DNA from: Tomocerus qinae
Lineage: Eukaryota > Arthropoda > Collembola > Entomobryomorpha > Tomoceridae
DNA: 64,000 bases
Assembly (NCBI GenBank): GCA_020055645.1
Contig: CM034547.1
Span: 60,919,884-60,983,883, forward strand
Reading direction: 5' to 3'
This document shows positions 24,201-35,449 of the stretch, in pieces. Made by a program: the position numbers and the translations under genes. Below the pieces are notes generated by a model. The model saw only the letters and a program-made list of their open reading frames with translations, had not been told where the DNA came from and did no database searches. How positions within the stretch are numbered: position 1 is the first letter of the stretch; every line of letters starts with the position of its first letter.

Positions 24201-27200
24201 CAAAATCATAATGGTCTTGTTGAGACAACTGTTCACTACATAATTTGTACATCTGCGTCATTTTGTTTGCTAAAGACTTGGACGACTCAAATCCCTCTGA
24301 GTAGAGAATCACTTCGGCAATCAGAGCTAAAATCATAAACAATGCAAATGACACTGTTACATATAACATAACTCAGAGATTTAATTCTAATAATGGAATA
24401 AACAAACGAAAACCATCATTAAGAGTATCTTTGATTACTGTAATCAGGAACCTATAGATAGAAATAAAGAAAATTTAGCAAGCATGAAAAATATTCATTG
24501 TAGGAATTAAATGCGTGATCGTGAGTGAGGATAAAATGTTTACCATCATGGAAATCGGTCTGAAGAGAGCCTACATGTACATATTATAACATTAGATTTA
24601 AAAAATGTAGGTACATTGTATTAGGGAGCAATTACTTTGACGTTTTGCATTATACTGTACCTTGAGGTTATCTGGAAGTTCAGTTCTGTTATGCAACAAA
24701 AAGAAATAAAAATTGAGTCTAAGCGATAAGTATATCTTGCAGATTATTGCAATCGGATTCAAAATACCTTCCAGCATATCCTGGATTCATGGTGATGAAA
24801 GCGGCACAGGTCCTTACAAGTTTTATTTCTCTTCCTTCGAAAACAAATCGTTGAAGCCTGGCTACTTTAGCCAATCTAATTGTGATTAATTGTTGGGCTA
24901 TGACAGATAACACTTCTATATCGATTCGGTTAAACTCGTCAAAGCAACACCAACCTCCGGACTGTGCCAGACCAGAAAAGAAACGACCCATCATCTTGTA
25001 ATCCAACCCTTCACTGTATAAGAACATATCAACAATAGTAATGATGAATTATGCAGTACCAATTTCAAGTACCTATTAGATACTTTTTTAACGAACCTGC
25101 AATTGAATACAACACACATAAAGGCAAGAGATTTGGCGAGATCTTTTGTTGTTTCCGTCTTCCCCGTTCCAGCAGGACCTAAAATAATGATAAAAATCAA
25201 ACTAATTTGCTAAATAAGCAATTATAAGGATGAAAAGATAAAATGCAGACCTGCGGGAGCTCCTCCTGTGAATAAAAAGTATACAAATAATTACCACACG
25301 AAAAGAATGGTTTAATGTATACAAAAAGACATTCATTAGTGGATAAAAATATTTTGCATGTAAAAAGAATACATATTTTCACTAGAATTCAATCAAACCT
25401 AAATCTAATTGTAGAGCTCCCATAAGACACAAATAACATCTGTCTGTCAATGGAGTGATAACCTACGGAAGTACAATTTCATTTTCCGTCAAATAATTTC
25501 AGATATTTTATCACGATTGTAACTACAGAGGAATAAGGATTAGAGGCTAGAGTCGCTAACCAGACGAGGGGATGCACCAAGATATTCGTAACCGTAAAAG
25601 TATTGAGCATTTGCCATTTTTGCAACAACCACTTCTTTATCTGGATCCCAATAATATCTTAATTGCTTGAGCCATTCGAAGTTTGACCTAGTTAACAATG
25701 TATAAAAAGATAAGTTGAAGTTCTTCCAAAAGACAAGAAAAAAATTAAGATTTTGTACCCTCGTTCAACTTTCTTCTGAACTAATGTAGTTATAATATCC
25801 CGAGCATGTACATCAATCGTAATAAGTGCACAGAGAACTGCACGCACTAATGGAGGAAGTACTCCACGAACCATTGCAGCTAATTTATTCAGATTCTGAA
25901 AAATTATCCACAGCATAAAATTTCTTGTGTTTACCTTCAATGTGTTTCTTTTTAAAAATCTAAAACTATTCATCTTCATCTGATACCTCAAAGTTAGTAC
26001 TTTCAAAAGCTTTCATCCCATTAAGACGACTTCCTTTACCATCCAGAATTTGATGAACAGATTGTGCCCACATAAGTTGAGAGATCGTCAGAACACACTG
26101 CGTTGGTATTAAAAATTTACAAATTCCTTTAAAGTTACTCCGTTTTCTGTGCATACAATTTTAAATTTAAATAAAATATACTTGAGATGCAAATTTCTGA
26201 AGCCAGGTTTCTCGTTCTTCCATATGGTAATCTTCCAAGCACTGGCGCATTGTCTTTTTCAGAGAGATGAACATTGCTTCTTCAACTTTGCCCAGCCAAT
26301 TTTCAACATTTCCTCTGGCTTTTAGACCCTTTGCATCAAAATATAATTTGTCAAAATGGTCGCAATTAATTTAACTTCAAAAACTATTTCACTCTAAGAA
26401 TGGGCAATAGTTAAGTTACCTTTGTCAGTTGTACCTAAAATAATAGAAATAAAAATAAAAAATTAGGCCAAGTATTATTCCCTCTTTATTATCCAAAATA
26501 ACATGATATGATATACCCTTTCGTCTTCAGGTGAGTACATGGATATCACATCAAGTGTAACACCGGAGCCTCCAAATTCCAGCTTCTGAATGGCATCGAA
26601 ACATTTTCGAAGATGGGGTTGAACCGCTTGGGGATTTCTTGTCTAAGCAAAATAAGACGACCACAATTAAATTTTTGTGTTTTAGGATCACAAAAGATTT
26701 CAATTTTTTTTCAAGGAAAGAATTCATTCAGAAATACAAACCTGAGCCAAAATTTCCAATAACTCTTCATTAGATAAGAAATAAAATCGTGGGAAAATGA
26801 CTCTTTTGCTTTCTAAGTAATCATCTAAGCATTTCATAATTTGATCGAGCATTTCGTTATCTGTTTGTAACGACTCCAGAAGACCAGACTGCGTTCCAGC
26901 TCTTAAAGCAGCGGGCATCTAAAACAAGTGAAAACTATAAATCTGGCAAAAGTTATATTCACTCCTTTGATTTACTATTTTGCTTACCTTATTGGTTCGG
27001 GACATAATTTCTCGCCAGGACTTATCTACTTGAGCAAACATTTTCGCTTCATTTGGCAACTGTCTTTGGATATCTGGTGCGCAGAAGATGGATTCCAGAT
27101 AAATCCAATTGCGTTGGCAATTTAACCATTCTTCCTACATTATTCAATTAGTCAGAGAACCTTAGTAGTGCTATTAAAGGTAATTGTAGTCTAATGACAA

Positions 27201-30200
27201 GGAAAATCCCGGATAAAAATCCTTACCAAGGATTTCCCAAACAGATCCAAAAGACGACACCATTCGTCCACCTTGTGCTTTATAGGACCAACATGCCTTG
27301 AACTGGAAATTGTGGCCATATTTACATTACTGTCATCAAGAAGCGTTTGAATATCGTCGGTTCCTCCCAAAATGAAGACATCTTTCTGGTCCTTGTGAGG
27401 AAGAACAACAAAAACAACTTCTTTCCAAGCATCTTCCACTTTCTGCAGAAGAGACTCTAAACTGGATTCCGCAGACGCTTGTGCAGACATTTCTTGAATT
27501 AAGTCCGTGTACAGACTTACTCCATTTTCAACCAATCCATCAAAAGTAACGTTTTCATCAGTGAGAGATTGATTCATAGCTCTCTCTAGCACTTCCCAGT
27601 GACGACGCTTCAGATTCGGATTATGGAGATTGGCAATCAACGGAAGCTACATAAAATATGAATGATCGATTTAAAAAAATTCATACCAGTTTATTACATA
27701 AAAATTGCAGAAGGAATAAATTATATACCTGTGCTCGCAAATCATCAACTTTTCGTTTCAATATTGGCACCACTTTGTTTTTAGGAAGACCCTTCTCAAG
27801 TTGTTGGATACTTTTCACATACTCATTGACTTGTCTAGTTATTTCTTCATGGTCAAGTTCCGCGAACACAGCAGTTCCCCATGTATTCCGATCGTCCCTC
27901 CAGCTACAAATATCCTTCCACAGTTGATGCCTCAATTTAACGGCATTTAAGAGCGGATCCAGAACTTCGTAATCTGTGACTTCCAACTGTAAGAAAATGT
28001 ACTTTTAGTTCTCGTTTTGAAAGCAATAGAGATATAAATCGATTTAACGAGCCTTAACCTTAAGTTGTTTTTGATATTTATTGAATTTTGCTGCCCGTTC
28101 TTGATGGCTCATTAGTCTGTTCTTGTATTCATTGAAAAGTCTCGCCATTTTCTTAGGCATTGATAATGGGCTGAGCACTGCTTCATCCTAAAATATTCAG
28201 AAAATTTACGAATTCATTTTGATGAACTCTGTATTGAATTATAATGGCGCATTGCCAAATGGTTAGGGAAAACTATCTACCTGTACGGCTTTCTGAATGA
28301 TATCATAATCCCTGAAGATGACATGATTCGCTCCTTTAAGTTTTTCTACCAGTTCTTTGACCAGAGTATTACGATTCAACGTTTGTTTATTCATTAAACC
28401 TCTCAAGGTTACGACATATGGCTGTAAGCTGGAATAATGCGGACTATCCTCATCTGGGGTGATGTGGAATAAATCCATCAGGTCGAAAATTTCAGCGCAT
28501 ACATCCATGTCACTTTCAATCGTTTCCATCTTTAAAATAGAAGTCAATTTATTTAGTTGCAATACTAAGCAGTTAAAACGTACTGCTGGTTATAGTACAA
28601 TGCAATATACCTTGACTCCTAATTCATCTAAATACAAAAGGTAATCCACATATTGATCTGCTGTCTTTGGGAACTTTTCCAGCTTTTTCGTGGCAAGCAC
28701 AATTCTTTTATTGAGTTTATTCACGGAGCGGCCACCAGTTCTAGAATCGTGTTTAGTATTTCACATTACAAATAAACATACAATATTTTCACATAAGAGT
28801 ATTTAGTACTTACTTAATAATAACTTCGTGAAGGACTGTTAGACATCTGTTAATAGTTTTCTCAGCATTTTCAGTTAAAATGGCATTGTTAACGCGTAAT
28901 ACTCCCATACTTTTAGAGTTATCCAAACTTCTAACTAGTTGTTGTTGCCTTTGGTATTTCTTCAGAAGTCGATGGAATTTTTCCACACCTTAAAAAGCAA
29001 TACGACATTAGAGACCATTTTAAAGCAGTGAAAACATAAAATAAAGGGGAATCATTACTTCGATCTTTCGAAAACTCTTCCAAATCCAAATTTTGATTCT
29101 TCAAGCAAAATTTTCGCACATGTTCAAAAATTACAAAATATTGTTTGCTGATTTGAAATCCATGTTGAAGAATTAGCAGAATTACTTCAAGTATGCTATC
29201 TAACTCCGTATCACTCTCGAACAGTAACTTCATATCTGGTCCCTTTCCACAGATTCTTTGTTCAAGGACTCCATTTAATATAGGCCTATGATAAGAAAAT
29301 AGTTATAATTTCCTAATATCATTAATACATATTTTAATTGAGATACTTCCGGTAATTTTAGGTGTTTACTCGGTGTACGGAGAATATGATTTATTAACGA
29401 TGATATTTTTATACTCCAGCACAACTTTTTTCCATTCCTTAAAAACGTGATTCATTACTAAAGTATACTCCTCCACCGGTGGAGAACATATCATTTCAGT
29501 GTCAGTCCAACTACATCCAACATCGAATAGAGGTTCTTCCGACGCAGAAATACGTATGCGATAACTCGACTGCACCACAGAAAAATTATAGTCAAATATT
29601 TTCAGTTTAAAGTATTTTTTAAACATTAGTATATACTAGTGGCTTTTCTTACATCTTTTTCGTAAGACATCCTAAGAGTTGAATACAAGTCAAGATGCAA
29701 TGGAGTAATGTGACTGTACTCTTTCGGAGAGAAGCTTGCTTTGTAATCCATTTCAAACATTAGTTGCACCATTGAATTTTTCATAAGACGGTAAATGGTT
29801 CTTTGTACATAGTAGTCAACTAATCTGATAAAACTAGATACAGGAATAATATTTTGATTAGTATAAATAGTGTATACTTAAAACTTTTGAAATTAAAATT
29901 ACAAATCATTACTCTGCAAGTCTAGCACAAATCTTTCGTTTTCTCATGAGTTCTGAATAGGTTAACCATTGGCCAGGGTAGTTAGATGTATTGAGAGGCT
30001 TTAGTAAGTTTGTCAATGGAGCTGTACAAATTATCATCGAATTAATTTTATTTCAAAAATCAGTACACGTGAATCAATTGAATATTTCTCAATTACTTTC
30101 CAGTTGCTTGACACAAAATTCCATTTCTTTAGGATATTCATCAGGGGAAAACCCTTCTTCAATCAAATGAGCTCGGCAAGCCGCCCCAGTCATCTCCATT

Positions 30201-32189
30201 ACCATTGAAGTGAATTTTTTAAGAGCCTTTCTGATGTATTCAATCCGAGTAGTTTGCTTTGTGTGGAAATTAGCAAGACTATCCGTTATACCAGGATCCA
30301 ATTTTAGGAAGCTCATGACTTGTATCTGGAAGCGAAATATTCATAAACTTTTGCAATAAATACTTGATATGATGATTAATGTTCAGAAAACGTTTTCGTT
30401 CCATACCTTTTCGCACATTGCGTTCAATTCTTGAAGTAAGATTCGTAAAGGTCGTTTGGTTAAAAAAGTTCTTTGAACCATCATTGATTTCTGCTGCCTG
30501 ATTTTTCGATGGCGAAGAGAAACTCGCCACATGGAAAATGCTTTCCAAATGCGGTAGAAGTAGAAAAATTTTATCTACAATTCATAAAGAAATATAGAAT
30601 CATATTTTCTACTATAATAAATATATTATTAGGTAAATATGGCACATACCCGACGGATTCTGTCAAACATGTGCATTTGAGTTTCAAATTGTATCGCTGG
30701 GAAAAACTCTGCCAGACCGTCACAAAAATACAGCACGCCGTATTTACTCACAGTATAATAGTTCCTTGGGTCTAAATCTTTGAACTTCTTGATTCTGAAA
30801 TCAAAGATATTCAATTTTAGAAATTAACAGACCAAAATGGGATTAAATTTTTAGTTTGTAATTTGCAGTACTTGAAGGTATAAGGATTGAAATCTTTGCT
30901 CTGGTAGTCCCATGCGTAGATCAATCGAACATAATCATTGTTATGATGGCTTTCAATTCTTCTCATCAACACAATAAATTCTTCTCTGCTAAGAACAGTA
31001 TTTTCCCGAATGCCCCATAATTTGTAAGTATCAATACGGTCTCCAAAGAAATGGCCAGGTGGCATGCAGTCAGGAGACTTCCCTTCAACTTTTTCAGTAC
31101 AGTTAAAACTGGCTGTACCAGGGACTTTTTTGTGCCCTAGATATCGCTCTTTTAAAGTCATTATCTGTCTTGATTTATCTTGGAGACCTGAAAAAGTAAG
31201 CAATAAAATTTTTCAACTAATATCCACAGGAATTAATCAATTTATTTATGTATTTATGTACGGCAGATGATTTCTGTGACAGAAACATCAGATTCATTAT
31301 CAGATACATGTAGATGGTCCCCAACTATAAACATAGCATTTGTCTCCATTTCTTCTTCCTGATTGAAAAATAATTTATTAGCAATTAAAATTTATTTACA
31401 AATGTACATTTGATCTTTAAATATATTTGATAATTATACTTCGTCGGTCATATCTGTATCTCCTCCGGATGGTTCTTTAGATTTGCTTTTAGATGATCCT
31501 TGCGATGAGTCTTCATCTTTACTTACACTTCTTTTCTTTTTCTTTTTATCAACAGAAAGTCTGCTTCCACTTAATCTAGACGACGCTTTAGATTCTCCAG
31601 AGATTTCCTTTTTCCAAACTGTGGTGGGTGTCTCTCCTTCAATTGATTTACTTTCGTCTTTGTCACTGATGAGAAGGGCGCTAGCTTGTGCAACCATGAA
31701 CTCCAAATCCGAGTCATCCTCTGATGGTCCAGAATCTTTAAATCCTACACTCAGGGAAGATCTGCCTGACATAACCGATTCGGATTCTTGTTTTCCATCC
31801 AAAGGTTCTGCTGATACTAAAGCGTCTTTACATTCTTCGTCATCCTCATCACATTCGTCCCATGGCATTACCAATTTCTCCTTCTCTGCAGCCTCCGCTT
31901 CTTTTTCATCTTCGACAGCGAAATCCCCTAATAGATCCATCATGTCCATGCTGTCACTTTGTTTAACATCTTTGCTTCGACGTTTTTCCGATTTGCTAGT
32001 ATTCTCACTTGAGCCTTGTTGTTCATCTAAATTCTCATCTTCTCTATTCTCATCTTTCACCGACTGAGTTGATTCCGTTTCTAGAATTACTTCAGGGGTA
32101 GCTTCAACCAAGGGTTTGAAATTTCCTTCCTCTTCCTCCTCCTCTTCCTCATCGTCATTCATAAACACCGGTGTCTCCTTCTCCGTCAT
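13978..32189 (-). CDS. DNAH6: Axonemal dynein heavy chain, DNAH6 type (inner arm)
   Basis: Minus-strand ATPase motor that slides axonemal microtubules. I could join 65 exons in frame from ATG (32189) to stop (13978), all with GT/AG borders, giving 12,816 coding bases and about 4271 residues; human DNAH6 is about 4160 from memory. Walker A motifs: AAA1 GPAGTGKT (residues 1617-1624), AAA2 GPTGGGKT (1898-1905), AAA3 GPTGTGKS (2238-2245), AAA4 GVGGTGK (2587-2593). Walker B of AAA1 is FDEFNR (1668-1673). Assignment to DNAH6 rests on close agreement with the remembered vertebrate protein, including [19 protein letters not shown] in the tail and [16 protein letters not shown] in AAA5; the Drosophila counterpart is probably Dhc16F. 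Known role: single-headed inner-arm dynein in cilia and sperm flagella. No frame break was seen, so the gene looks functional. Exon lists are in the sub-entries. Confidence 0.9.
18341..19524 (-). other. DNAH6: Dynein stalk and microtubule-binding domain: exons 49-53
   Basis: Exons: 19348-19524, 19092-19253, 18978-19012, 18652-18897, 18341-18578, about residues 2838-3123. Exons 49-50 and 52-53 encode the two antiparallel coiled-coil arms, with heptad-like Glu/Lys/Leu patterns and the conserved [18 protein letters not shown]. Between them lies the microtubule-binding tip region with [17 protein letters not shown] and [15 protein letters not shown]. Exon 51 is 35 nt. All parts expected of the family are present. 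Confidence 0.85.
19638..22236 (-). other. DNAH6: Dynein AAA3-AAA4: exons 40-48
   Basis: Exons: 22025-22236, 21741-21959, 21201-21654, 20895-21129, 20634-20824, 20390-20562, 20130-20313, 19878-20049, 19638-19799. AAA3 Walker A (GPTGTGKS) is split by the intron between exons 40 and 41; Walker B reads IDDLNMP. AAA4 has GVGGTGKQS and later FTDTQI and [12 protein letters not shown]. For exon 44 I chose the donor after GGC TAT GA, which has GTATGT and keeps frame into [12 protein letters not shown]; the GT five bases further on would shift the frame. In the family, AAA3 and AAA4 bind nucleotide and regulate the motor. Confidence 0.85.
22410..25462 (-). other. DNAH6: Dynein AAA1-AAA2: exons 25-39
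   Basis: Exons: 25399-25462, 25251-25265, 25097-25178, 24768-25013, 24661-24685, 24544-24570, 24439-24451, 24055-24326, 23803-23980, 23656-23690, 23388-23573, 23149-23267, 22966-23043, 22709-22886, 22410-22630. AAA1 is the main ATP hydrolysis site. Its Walker A and B motifs and the sensor stretch [10 protein letters not shown] are all present. Five exons in the AAA1 region are tiny: 15, 25, 27, 13 and, at the AAA2 P-loop, 35 nt. Each is needed to keep both frame and family identity; for example, the 15-nt exon gives GGAPA directly before [12 protein letters not shown]2 keeps GPTGGGKT. Confidence 0.85.
25561..32189 (-). other. DNAH6: Dynein tail and linker: exons 1-24
   Basis: Exons: 31440-32189, 31262-31358, 30872-31187, 30650-30794, 30407-30574, 30097-30325, 29913-30021, 29653-29833, 29370-29569, 29059-29285, 28814-28988, 28611-28740, 28281-28529, 28059-28187, 27729-27986, 27227-27646, 26988-27134, 26742-26918, 26517-26642, 26420-26434, 26182-26328, 25987-26097, 25759-25895, 25561-25687. 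Exon 1 (250 codons) is a family-atypical acidic, Ser-rich extension with a run of nine or ten Asp/Glu and a later Lys cluster. The region from about residue 950 to 1590 corresponds to the linker that performs the power stroke. Exon 20 is only 15 nt (VQLTK) and keeps frame before the conserved GLKARG. Exon 24 carries [12 protein letters not shown], the entry to AAA1. Confidence 0.85.
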
Positions 32190-32470
32190 TTTTAATACTT
32201 TCGAAAACTTTTACTTTAATAATAGTATTTGGTAGATTATTCTGTTGAACATTTATTTTACAGTAGAAGAACAATATTTTTGTATAATATGATCAATTAG
32301 ATCACTTTGCGTCAGTCTAAATGTTTTTATAACGCACGTCTGACTAAAAAGTCAGAATTCTTCTGTCTAAGATCTCCTCTGAGAAACTCGACTCTTTCGT
32401 CCAACATTTGTTTCGTCAATGCAATTTATCGATTTTTGAATCAACAAAATATTATACAGAAATCGATACC
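32190..32470 (-). promoter_or_regulatory. Dynein promoter and leader region
   Basis: On the minus strand a TATAAAAA lies at 32324-32331, about 135 bases upstream of the ATG, which would place initiation near 32295-32300 and give a leader of about 110 bases. Further upstream are two TATCGAT motifs, 32427-32433 (plus) and 32462-32468 (minus), identical to the core of the insect DRE bound by DREF. A short palindrome, CTGACTAAAAAGTCAG, lies at about 32340. I looked for an RFX-type X-box, common at ciliary genes, and found none that is clear. All of this is motif matching by eye. Confidence 0.4.
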
Positions 32471-34020
32471 ATGGAGCTAGGAGAGCCAGGCTGTGAATTC
32501 CCGCAAAAGTGCATAAATCAATTCAATGACCAACATTATTTTACAGCCCATTTTAAAATCTTTATCATACAATAAATTAGATTCATTGTCTTGTATTTAT
32601 GTATTTGAGAATTTGAAATGCATTTTATTGGCCAATACCAAAATCTGCGCCGCAGTATTTCCTAAATAATAATATGAGTAAAACTACAGATTACATTGCA
32701 TATAACTGCATTTTGTACATGAACTTGAATCGTTGGATTCAATAATGACTGCAAAATTCAATGTTTAAAAAATCTGCTCCGCAAGTAATCGCGCGTTAAC
32801 CTAACACTAATGCGTCGGGTGCTACGTACAAATCGCAAAGACCTCAGAAATTTTATCATGGAAATTATTTTGTCACAATAATTGCTGTAGTCACTTAATA
32901 GGACAGATTTACGTTTTTAATTTCCTGTGGAATGCCATTCATCATTGTCGGCAGCCTGCGGTGCTATGTAGAATTATGTGATAAGTCTGGTCTGCAAGTT
33001 CCATGAAAAATACAAATAAAAAATTGAAACTTTTCGTTGAGTTCACATTGAATGCATTAAAATTTGACAGCTCTTTTCTTTTAAAAGATTAGTAACCACA
33101 GGCGCCGACATGAACAGCATTACATCATGACTCGGAGCTTTTAACTCCTCCAATTTTCTTTCCTCTGGGAAATAAGATTCAACCCACCTGACTTCTATAT
33201 GAATTATATCATGATCATTCTGAAAACCTATTTCCACCTAATGAGAGGATACTATAATGGAAAATCAGAACTCATTATTGTCCATTGGAGATACAGGAAA
33301 TAGATATATACAGCCTTGACAGTCTATACAGTCTATAATCAATGAAATCAGAACAAACAAACCTAATTATTGTATTCAAAGTGAAAACCGAATTATATTG
33401 CAATACTCTCCTAGCACACTGTGTTAGAGTATTAACGAGTTGTATCTACTGAGCTAGAAAAGTATTAAGGTGAAATTCGGGTTAGCATCTGTGGGTATTT
33501 ACGACTGAGTTTTGATAATTTCAGAACGCTAATGATTCTAAATGCAACCGTTTGATTTAAGCACACAGAGAGATTTGGTAGGATGTTTATAAGCACTTTT
33601 CTTCTTTGGGGGCATCATACCATTGATAAATAATTGCATTGTGCTGTGCAAGCTTGGATTGATATATGGCTCAAGTCGACAGGCTGTAACAAAGAGAGGA
33701 ACCCTGGGTGGCAATTGGATTGAAGATGCAGACTACGCTGCTATGTTATCATTGTCCATTTGTTTGTAAGTGCGAACCTGCGAACAAAACGAATCCAATG
33801 TGTATCATGCCGACAGAACCGTGAAAAACATAATACAATGTACACAGAAATATTCCCAACTACTGTCTCCATTTTTTGCTACGATCTTACTTCAACCCAC
33901 ACGTAAATCATGCACTTTGTTGTCTGCTGAGTAACACAACTACAAAAGCATCTATATCTATGTCTTTACACAAAGTAATTGGTCCACAAGTGTTTTTCTA
34001 ATTTCAATTACAGCCACACA
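32471..34020. other. Intergenic, no gene supported
   Basis: A 34-codon open frame on the plus strand (32471-32575) starts with a strong context (ACCATGG) directly beside a TATCGAT motif and faces away from the dynein gene. It has no recognisable product or donor site. A 64-codon minus-strand frame at 33043-33237 is also unexplained. I see no RNA gene. Confidence 0.4.
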
Positions 34021-34356
34021 TGTATATGTGGTAGTCCAGGAGAACAGGGTTGCCAGTAGCGCTAATGGCTAGTCCACAGGAGCACTGCTCTTGGGGCTTA
34101 GCCATAGGAGCTATCGACTTTAGTCCATAGGAGCAGTTCTGATTTCTTTGCATTAACAGTACGTATTTATGAAAAATATTATTATTAGTGATTATATAAT
34201 TAGTCAGTAGGTTAATATTGCATGAAAATACTTTGGACACAGTAAAAGTAATAAGTAGCATCATTAAATTGACAAGTGAATCAGAGTAAAGGAGATTAAT
34301 CGCAGTGAACATTAATACTTAGTGTTGCCTACATGGCACTTGCTACTACAAGGTAC

Positions 34357-34538
34357 TCTCGGGCTAGAAAGGTGTGGCAATCGATTTCACATTCCCCCAA
34401 AATTTGCGGTGTATCTTTTCAGTATTGTACTTTATTCAGGATAAATCGGCTTTTAGTAACTATAGTAAGTTACACGGAAAAGTAAATACAAAATTTGCGC
34501 GAAAATCATATCGATTGCCAAAGGTATTTAGCCCGAGA
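34357..34538. mobile_element. Nested 182-bp MITE, TSD GTAC
   Basis: It has perfect 10-bp inverted ends, TCTCGGGCTA at the left and TAGCCCGAGA at the right, and a longer imperfect match including GCAATCGAT/ATCGATTGC. It is flanked by GTAC at 34353-34356 and 34539-34542. Removing the block and one GTAC restores the continuity seen in the opposite, uninterrupted arm of the surrounding element, where AAGGTACTTTATT is continuous. That comparison proves insertion after the host element's arms were formed. No coding capacity. Confidence 0.85.
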
Positions 34539-34621
34539 GTACTTTATTTTTTCTGCGTGCGCATATTCTAGTTCCACAACTAGTCTCACATGCAAGTACT
34601 TTACAAGTATTTTAACGTACA

Positions 34622-34852
34622 TTGCGACTAATTTTCGTGGAACACATTCGTACTCAGTGCAAAGTTTCTAAAATATGTTGTACTTGCAATACTCGACGTC
34701 CGATACCTAAGCTTATAGCTGAGTGCCCGATTTATGTCAGCGGCCCTATGAACAGAGTGCAAATTGACTTAATCGACTTGAGGTCTAAAAGTGACAGTGA
34801 GTACAAATGGATCAACTACAATTTCAATTACAATGTGGTAAAGGAATCATAG
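34622..34852 (+). pseudogene. Integrase/transposase fragment (Ginger/KRBA2-like)
   Basis: The frame encodes a cysteine-bearing segment (CKVSKICCTC) followed by PMNRVQIDLIDLRSKSDSEYKWI. This matches the zinc-binding region and the first catalytic-Asp strand of integrases of the KRBA2/Ginger group as I remember them (typical form: SRCQVDLIDMQS-PDGEYKWI). Similarity stops after YKWI, so the rest of the catalytic core is missing. The fragment lies in the core of the inverted-repeat element at 34021-35374 and probably is what remains of its own transposase. A gypsy-like integrase origin is possible, as the two groups are related. Confidence 0.6.
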
Positions 34853-35449
34853 ACTCATGGGTAAACGAATCTAATGTAGGACCTTGGTCAGCTGAAACAG
34901 ACACAACTAAATGGCCGCTAACTTCTATCAAATACATAAGTGTATTAAGGTCCTTCACTTCCCACAATGGTCAATCTATTTGTAAATGTAATACTATTTG
35001 TGGAACTATAGAATATGCGCATGCAGAATAAATAAAGTACCTTGTAGTACCAAGTGTCATGTAGGCAACACTAAGTATTAATGTTCACTGCGATTAATCT
35101 TCTTTACTCTGATTCACTTGTCAATTTAATGATGTTACTTATTACTTTTACTGTGTCCAAAGTATTTTCATGCAATATTAACCTACTGACTAATTATATA
35201 ATCACTAATAATAATATTTTTGATAAATACGTACTGTTAATGCAAAGAAATCAGGACTGCTCCTATGGACTAAGGTCGATAGCTCCTATGGCTAAGCCCC
35301 AAGAGCAGTGCTCCTGTGGACTAGCCATTAGCGCTACTGGCACCCCTGTTCTTCTGGACTACCACATATATACAGATTCACTACAAAAATACATGTAACA
35401 ATTACAAACTAGGTCTACTTGCAATTATAAAGATGTTACCAAGATGCTT

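Larger units (their letters stand above)
34021..35374. mobile_element. Ginger/KRBA2-like DNA transposon remnant with long inverted ends
   Basis: Inverted terminal repeats of about 380 bp. The right end is about 34993-35374. The left end is 34021 to about 34591, interrupted by a nested 182-bp element at 34357-34538. The ends begin TGTATATGTGGTAGTCC (left) and, on the opposite strand at the right, TGTATATATGTGGTAGTCC. The arms are only slightly diverged. Mirror-image open frames of about 100 codons in the two arms are the same sequence and are not genes. The roughly 400-bp core holds a fragment of an integrase-type transposase. No target duplication could be settled. It is non-autonomous as it stands. 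Confidence 0.75.

Noticed and set aside
31483-32067. 194-codon plus-strand open frame
   Set aside because: Shadow of the Ser/Glu-rich first dynein exon on the opposite strand; its Ser runs mirror the acidic and Ser codons.
33043-33237. 64-codon minus-strand frame preceded by TTTTCAG
   Set aside because: Looks a little like a terminal exon, but no partner exon, promoter or family resemblance was found.
34004-34312. Open frame of about 100 codons almost identical to one at 35081-35398 on the other strand
   Set aside because: They are the two mirror-image arms of the Ginger-like element; no family match, and one arm is non-coding repeat as much as the other.
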